Below are positions 15,922 to 20,062 of a DNA stretch of 20,062 bases, piece after piece; the stretch's first letter is position 1, and each line of letters begins with the position of its first letter. This stretch comes from an uncultured Collinsella sp. (GTDB taxonomy: Bacteria; Actinomycetota; Coriobacteriia; Coriobacteriales; Coriobacteriaceae). Position numbers and translations under genes: made by a program. The stretch covers positions 1 through 20,062 of the forward strand of contig CABQNA010000010.1 in assembly GCA_902465425.1 (NCBI GenBank). Direction: 5' to 3'. Below the pieces are notes generated by a model, which was not told the origin of the DNA, did no database searches, and worked only from the letters and a program-made list of their open reading frames with translations.

Positions 15922-16572
15922 TTAGCGAAAATGAGCTCCGCGCACGCTAAACTTCGCACGAGCCTTCGCCAGGCAGTCGTAATGACCCACGTTATGGGCA
16001 TCGCTCGCGATGAAGCTGTACAGGTTCTGATCGAACAGGCGCTGTGCCGGCTTTTTCTCGCGACCAAAGCGACCGCCAGCAATAAAGTCCGCCGAAGCCT
16101 GCAGTTTGCAGCCCATATCGACCAGGCGCTCCGCCACGCTTACATCCTTTTGAACCGCACGATAGCGCTCAGGATGAGCGATGATCACCTGGTAGCCACG
16201 GCACTGCAAATCGTAAATCGTGTTCTCGTACTCTCTAAACGCATACGCATCGGCATGCGTCGAAAGCTCGAGCAGAAACTCGTTGGTCCCATCGAAATGC
16301 AAGTGCTCCGCGGCATCGATACCAAGCTCAACGAGCTTTCGATGGTTGACCTCGAAGCCCATCTGGAGCGGAAAACCGTCAGCGTTATCCCGAAGCAGTT
16401 CAAAGGCATCCCACATCTTGTCGTAATCAAAATAGGGATCACGGCAGTGAGGAGTGCAAACAATTCTGGTTACACCGGCCCGCTTGGCAGCCTCGAGCAT
16501 CGCCAAGCTCTCATCGAGATCGGCGGCGCCGTCGTCTACACCCGGCAAGATATGGCAATGAATGTCACGCAT
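15922..16572 (-). CDS. CpsB/CapC-type PHP protein-tyrosine phosphatase
   Basis: A manganese-dependent phosphatase of the PHP superfamily that removes phosphate from the tyrosine tail of the partner kinase encoded just upstream. The PHP metal-binding motifs are complete: DIHCHILPGVDDG at residues 3-15 (His5, His7), TPHCRDPY at 40-47, the acidic GFEVN at 72-76, AHPERY at 132-137, and SDAHN at 190-194. At 216 residues it is slightly shorter than the YwqE/CpsB family, usually about 240-255. The gap to the kinase gene is 17 bases, with AAGG as a modest ribosome site. Gene order adaptor-kinase-phosphatase matches capsule and exopolysaccharide loci of Gram-positive bacteria, but no biosynthesis genes follow. 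Confidence 0.92.
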   Translation of the reverse strand: MRDIHCHILPGVDDGAADLDESLAMLEAAKRAGVTRIVCTPHCRDPYFDYDKMWDAFELLRDNADGFPLQMGFEVNHRKLVELGIDAAEHLHFDGTNEFLLELSTHADAYAFREYENTIYDLQCRGYQVIIAHPERYRAVQKDVSVAERLVDMGCKLQASADFIAGGRFGREKKPAQRLFDQNLYSFIASDAHNVGHYDCLAKARAKFSVRGAHFR

Positions 16573-16589
16573 AGGTCAGCCTTAATCAA

Positions 16590-17327
16590 CTAAACGTTTG
16601 CTCGGTTGGTGAAGATGCCCTTTTTGGAAGTCCCCTGATCGTCGGAGCCCTTCTTCACCTTCTTACCGTCCTTGGTGTAGTAGGAGTAGTAGTACTCGCT
16701 GGTCTCGGTCTCGCAGTAGTTCATAACGGTACCGATGAGCTTGACCTTTTCGGACTTCTTAAGCTGGCCGATAGCGTTGAGCGCCTCCTCGCGCTTGGTG
16801 AAGTCCTCGCGCACCACGAACAGCGTGCCGTCGGTCAGACTTGCGATCTCGGCAGCATCGATGAAGGTGCCGACCGGGGGAGCATCAAAGATGACGTACT
16901 GGAACTTGGCGGACAGCGCCTTTACCAGCTTGGCAAAGCGGTGAGAGACGATGATGTCGGCAGGATTGGGAATATGCGGCTCGGCATCGAGGAAGTAGAA
17001 GTTCTTCTGACCCGTCTCGACAATTGCCTGGTCAATGGAGATCTGCTCGGAAAGGACCGCATAGAGTCCGCCGCGCGAACGAACGCCGAGCATATCGGAA
17101 AGGGACCTGCGGCGCATATCGGCCTCGACCAGAAGCACGGACTTGCCGCTCGTGGCGATTGCCTGAGCAAGGTTAATGGAAACCGTAGACTTGCCCTCGT
17201 TGGGAATCGAGGAGGTAACGGTGATGGTGCGGATGGGGTCGTCCACGCTCGCAAAGCGGATGTTGGCCAGAAGGGTCTTGGCGGCATTCTGTACAACGAG
17301 CTTATCGGTGTTCTTTGCCTTAGCCAT
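16590..17327 (-). CDS. CpsD/CapB-type bacterial tyrosine kinase
   Basis: Cytosolic BY-kinase that autophosphorylates a C-terminal tyrosine cluster and, with its membrane adaptor, controls polysaccharide chain length and export. Seen: Walker A SSIPNEGKST at residues 39-48 (Lys46), Walker A' LLVEADMR at 65-72, Walker B VIFDAPP at 145-151, and the tyrosine cluster EYYYSYY at 211-217 followed by a basic tail. In the A' motif the usual first Asp of DxD is Glu, a conservative change also tolerated in some relatives. At 245 residues it is the stand-alone Gram-positive form, lacking the fused membrane domain of proteobacterial Wzc. The ATG lies two bases after the TAG of the adaptor gene (TAGGCATG), so the two are probably translationally coupled; the activation contact normally comes from the adaptor's C-terminus. 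Confidence 0.94.
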   Translation of the reverse strand: MAKAKNTDKLVVQNAAKTLLANIRFASVDDPIRTITVTSSIPNEGKSTVSINLAQAIATSGKSVLLVEADMRRRSLSDMLGVRSRGGLYAVLSEQISIDQAIVETGQKNFYFLDAEPHIPNPADIIVSHRFAKLVKALSAKFQYVIFDAPPVGTFIDAAEIASLTDGTLFVVREDFTKREEALNAIGQLKKSEKVKLIGTVMNYCETETSEYYYSYYTKDGKKVKKGSDDQGTSKKGIFTNRANV

Positions 17328-17329
17328 GC

Positions 17330-17986
17330 CTATTTACCACCTTTCATAGCCGGAATTCGGCCAACAACGGGAATGCCCAGGAGCTCTTCTGCCTCTTCGG
17401 CACCGCGGATGCGGGTATTGAGCATGTCTGCCAAAACGACATAGGCAACTGCGATAAAGATACCGGCGAGGAACGCGACAGCAACGTACAGCGTGCGCTT
17501 GGGGCCGCTGGGGACTTCGGGAGTCTTAGCCTCGTCGATAACGTTGATGCTCTGGGCAGCGCCGACGTTCTGAGCGACCGTACTCACCGAGCTGGCCATG
17601 GCCTTTGCGACCTTAGCCGTCTCCTTGGCATCGGTGCCGGTAACCGAAAGCGTAATGACACGCGTGGTGGTCTCGGAGGAAACAGACACCTTGTAGTCAT
17701 CCAGGTCAGCAAGGCCCAACTCATTGGCAGCACCGCTCTTAACGCTATCGCTATCCAGCAGCGTGGCGATATCGTTGGAAAGCATCTGGCTCGCCGAGAG
17801 ATCGTTGTAGCTCATCTGACCGCTATCGTCGGTCTTGGCGAGAATGTACATGCTCGTCGTCGCGGTGTAGGTGTTGTCCATCGCAACGAAGGACACGATG
17901 CCCATGGCGATCGCGCAGACCACCGGAAGGGTGATGACCAGCTTAAGGTGTTTTTTGAGCAGCTGGAACAGTTCGAGAAGGGTCAT
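17330..17986 (-). CDS. Wzz/YveK-type chain-length determinant, kinase adaptor
   Basis: A 218-residue inner-membrane protein of the Wzz family, the transmembrane activator of the CpsD-type kinase encoded next. It has two helices, about 15-36 and 165-187, with an extracellular segment between them. The proline-rich stretch TPEVPSGPKR (155-164) before the second helix is the family hallmark. The cytoplasmic end, NTRIRGAEEAEELLGIPVVG in part, is the conserved activator tail. The ATG at 17986 has AAAGG nine bases upstream. It opens the cassette; the spacer to the histidine kinase (17987-18181) holds a hairpin near the kinase end and a weak promoter candidate (TTTACA, 19 bases, TATAGA at about 18060-18090). 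I see no JUMPstart/ops sequence. Confidence 0.92.
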   Translation of the reverse strand: MTLLELFQLLKKHLKLVITLPVVCAIAMGIVSFVAMDNTYTATTSMYILAKTDDSGQMSYNDLSASQMLSNDIATLLDSDSVKSGAANELGLADLDDYKVSVSSETTTRVITLSVTGTDAKETAKVAKAMASSVSTVAQNVGAAQSINVIDEAKTPEVPSGPKRTLYVAVAFLAGIFIAVAYVVLADMLNTRIRGAEEAEELLGIPVVGRIPAMKGGK

Positions 17987-18116
17987 GCAGCTTGCCTTTC
18001 ATTTCCCCAGTTCGGATTGACAAAACTGTCCGTATGTTATCGCATCTTTTTACCGAGGCCAAACTCTATACATAAGAAACAGGCTCTCCTGTAAAAATGT
18101 CGGAAGCAATCGTAAA

Positions 18117-18156
18117 ATTGCACAACAACGCCGCACCCGAAAGTCAAATGCGGCGT
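18117..18156 (-). terminator. Possible terminator after the histidine kinase gene
   Basis: An 8-bp perfect stem ACGCCGCA / TGCGGCGT (18149-18156 with 18128-18135) with a 13-base loop is followed on the minus strand by TGTTGTGC and, a little later, TTTT. It starts 25 bases after the kinase stop. The immediate tail is only partly T-rich, so it may be leaky. Confidence 0.5.
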
Positions 18157-18181
18157 CTACATCAATATCTATGTTGCATCG

Positions 18182-19606
18182 CTATGCGAATGGCTCGTCC
18201 TGCTGTATGGGAAACGTCACCGTAATGGTGGTTCCCACGCCCAACTCGCTCGACAGATCGAGCGTGGCGTGATGATACAGGGCCGCATGCTTGACAATGG
18301 CAAGCCCCAGACCGGTTCCGCCGCGTGCCTTGGACCTACTCTTGTCCACGCGATAGAACCGCTCAAATACCTTGCCCTGTTCTTCAGGCGCGATACCGAT
18401 TCCCGTGTCGGCGACCGCGAGGAACGGATGGCCTTCGTCGTTGGTGCCGCACTGCAGCGTAACCGTACCGCCGGGTCGATTGTAGCGGATGGCGTTGCTT
18501 GCCAGATTATAGATGAGCTCGTCAATCAAGCGCGACACGCCCTCGATGACCACAGGCTTGGTCTCATGACTGATCGTCACATTCGCCTGACGGGCGACCT
18601 GTTCAAGACGCTGCTCAACCGCGTAGATGGCACGCGAGAGCTCAATAGGCTCCGTGGATCCAATGGGCACCGCCTCGCCCTCAGTTGCACGCTCGGCCTC
18701 GTCCAAGTTAGACAGCGTAAGGATGTCGTTGACAAGCGCCGCCAAACGGCCCGCCTCACGATAGATGCGACCGCCAAAGTTGCGCAGGTCGTCCTCGCCC
18801 TCGACCATGCCGTTTGCGATGAGCTCGGCATAGCCCGAAATCGCCGTAAGCGGCGTCTTGAGCTCATGGGTGATATTCGCCGTAAACTCGCGGCGCATAC
18901 GATCGTTGTCCGCTAGCACCGCCATTTGGCGCTTGAGTTCCTGGCGCTGCGACTCGATACGCTCAAGCATGGGGACCATCTCGGCATAGGCGTGCTCATA
19001 GCTACGGCGTGGGTGGTCCAAATCCACCTCTTGCAACGGCGCGATGATGGCACGGGACTCGCGGCGCGCCATAAAAAACGAGAGTACCGCACCCGCTGCC
19101 GCGATAAGCAGCATCGGCGCCACCATCGACAGCAAAATCGCCGCAACGCCAGGCTGGGCCTGCGCCAAGCGGACAACCTGGCCGTTATCAAGGGCGACGG
19201 CGCGATACAGCATAATCTCGTCGAGCGTAGAGCTTGCGCGCTCCGCGGAACCCAAACCACTCTCAAAGGCCTCGATGACCTCGGGGCGATCGCCATGGTT
19301 GGGCAGTGTGGAAGGCGACGCCTCGTTGTCGTAGGCAACCGATCCATCCTTGTTAATCAGCGTGATGCGCAAGTCCTCGCGATCGAGGCTACGCAAGAAC
19401 GGGATGGGCTCCTGCTGCTCGTCGAGGGCGGCAGCAATGAGCTCGGTTTCCTGCGCCAGGTTGGCACTCGTGGCATCCGCCAAGGTGTTTTGCACAAAGA
19501 ACGCGCCCAGCACCGTAAACGCCACGATAACCGCCATGGCACAGACAAAGATCGTCACAAAAACGCGGTGCGACAGCGTATGTTTTCCCTGGGGGGCGAA
19601 GACCAC
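18182..19606 (-). CDS. Sensor histidine kinase, PhoR-like
   Basis: A 474-residue membrane sensor that autophosphorylates and passes phosphate to the response regulator encoded just upstream. Helices at about 16-38 and 153-178 enclose an extracellular sensor of about 115 residues containing DRPEVIEAFESGLGSAERAS, similar to PhoR-type sensors. The signal is unknown. After the second helix there is no clear HAMP or PAS domain. The H-box FTANITHELKTPLTA at 241-255 carries His247. The N-box NLASNAIRYN lies at 367-376, G1 ADTGIGIAPEEQGKVFERFY at 399-418 and G2 GGTGLGLAIVKH at 429-440, all intact. The start is a GTG three bases after the regulator's TAA, with GGAGG about eight bases upstream inside the regulator gene, so the pair is one operon. 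Confidence 0.95.
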   Translation of the reverse strand: MVFAPQGKHTLSHRVFVTIFVCAMAVIVAFTVLGAFFVQNTLADATSANLAQETELIAAALDEQQEPIPFLRSLDREDLRITLINKDGSVAYDNEASPSTLPNHGDRPEVIEAFESGLGSAERASSTLDEIMLYRAVALDNGQVVRLAQAQPGVAAILLSMVAPMLLIAAAGAVLSFFMARRESRAIIAPLQEVDLDHPRRSYEHAYAEMVPMLERIESQRQELKRQMAVLADNDRMRREFTANITHELKTPLTAISGYAELIANGMVEGEDDLRNFGGRIYREAGRLAALVNDILTLSNLDEAERATEGEAVPIGSTEPIELSRAIYAVEQRLEQVARQANVTISHETKPVVIEGVSRLIDELIYNLASNAIRYNRPGGTVTLQCGTNDEGHPFLAVADTGIGIAPEEQGKVFERFYRVDKSRSKARGGTGLGLAIVKHAALYHHATLDLSSELGVGTTITVTFPIQQDEPFA

Positions 19607-19609
19607 GGG

Positions 19610-20062
19610 TTACTCCTCCGATGCGGTAGCCGCGGTGTCGTCACCTTCGGCACCATCACCGGCAGAAGGCTCGGCCAAGCGGTAGCCCACGCCGCGCACG
19701 GTCTCGATGGCGCTGGCATGCTCGCCCAGTTTTTGGCGAAGCGTCTGCACGTGCACGTCAACGGTGCGCGAACCGCCGTCGAAGTCCCAGCCCCACACGC
19801 TCTGCAGCAACGACTCGCGGGTAAAGACCACGCCGGGCTTGCGCATGAGGTACTCGAGCAGGTCGAACTCGCGCAGGGTGAGCTTAAGCGGCTCGCCGGC
19901 AACGGTCACCTCGCGATGGCTGGGCGAGAGCACAATGTCGCCCACGCTGAGCACATCGCTTGCCTGTTTGACCATGCCGCCGCGACGCAGCAGTGCGCGG
20001 CAGCGGCTGGCGAGCTCCATGAGCGAGAAGGGTTTAGTCAGGTAATCGTCGGCACCGCCATC
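19610..20062 (-). CDS. OmpR/PhoB-type response regulator (5' end outside window)
   Basis: The C-terminal 150 residues of a DNA-binding response regulator; the frame stays open to the window edge, so the start and most of the receiver domain are missing. The visible receiver end, GADDYLTKPFSLMEL, includes the conserved Lys of the T-K-P motif. The winged-helix domain follows: LTLREFDLLEYLMRKPG, then a recognition-helix region with SRTVDVHVQTLRQKLG and the closing VRGVGYRL. An acidic tail of about 20 residues (AGDGAEGDDTAATASEE) is unusual in length but not unknown. It is co-transcribed with the PhoR-like kinase. Whether it controls the Wzz/kinase cassette next door cannot be told from sequence. 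Confidence 0.95.
   Translation of the reverse strand, partial: DGGADDYLTKPFSLMELASRCRALLRRGGMVKQASDVLSVGDIVLSPSHREVTVAGEPLKLTLREFDLLEYLMRKPGVVFTRESLLQSVWGWDFDGGSRTVDVHVQTLRQKLGEHASAIETVRGVGYRLAEPSAGDGAEGDDTAATASEE

Noticed and set aside
17987..18181. JUMPstart/ops antitermination element before the Wzz gene
   Set aside because: No GGCGGTAG-like core is found; only short inverted repeats such as ACAGG-CTCT-CCTGT, too weak to call.

Overview
The window looks like chromosomal DNA of a gut Coriobacteriia bacterium, most likely Collinsella or a close relative. This is inferred from the GC-rich coding style, the strong GGAGG-type ribosome binding sites and the character of the proteins; there is no rRNA or other decisive marker. 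Every gene I can support lies on the minus strand, so transcription runs from high to low coordinates.

Region by region, in reading direction. At the right edge is a PhoB/PhoR-like two-component pair: a response regulator cut by the window edge, then its histidine kinase. Next comes a compact polysaccharide-control cassette: a Wzz/YveK-like membrane adaptor, a CpsD-type tyrosine kinase and a CpsB-type PHP phosphatase, with a GNAT acetyltransferase 39 bases behind. No glycosyltransferases are present. Then follows htpG (Hsp90), whose leader can fold into a terminator-like hairpin and an alternative hairpin covering the ribosome binding site. After it come two large YhgE/Pip-family membrane proteins joined by a TAAATG stop/start, the first with an unusual extra two-helix C-terminal domain. 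Then come an EamA/DMT transporter, an M20 metallo-amidohydrolase, an internally deleted MFS transporter remnant, histidyl-tRNA synthetase (hisS) and PEP carboxylase (ppc).

The left half is single genes separated by recognisable intrinsic terminators, so most are probably independent units. The likely operons are response regulator-kinase, adaptor-kinase-phosphatase(-GNAT) and the YhgE/Pip pair. The most unusual non-coding DNA is the hisS/MFS-remnant spacer, which packs three long hairpins into about 200 bp, and a hairpin behind htpG. The two spacers share a 15-base word, suggesting a small family of dispersed GGGGAC-headed palindromic elements.

I found no CRISPR array, tRNA, rRNA, intact insertion sequence, prophage or obvious defence system. 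The best candidates for something undescribed are the htpG leader, the coupled YhgE/Pip pair with its C-terminal extension, and the palindromic elements.
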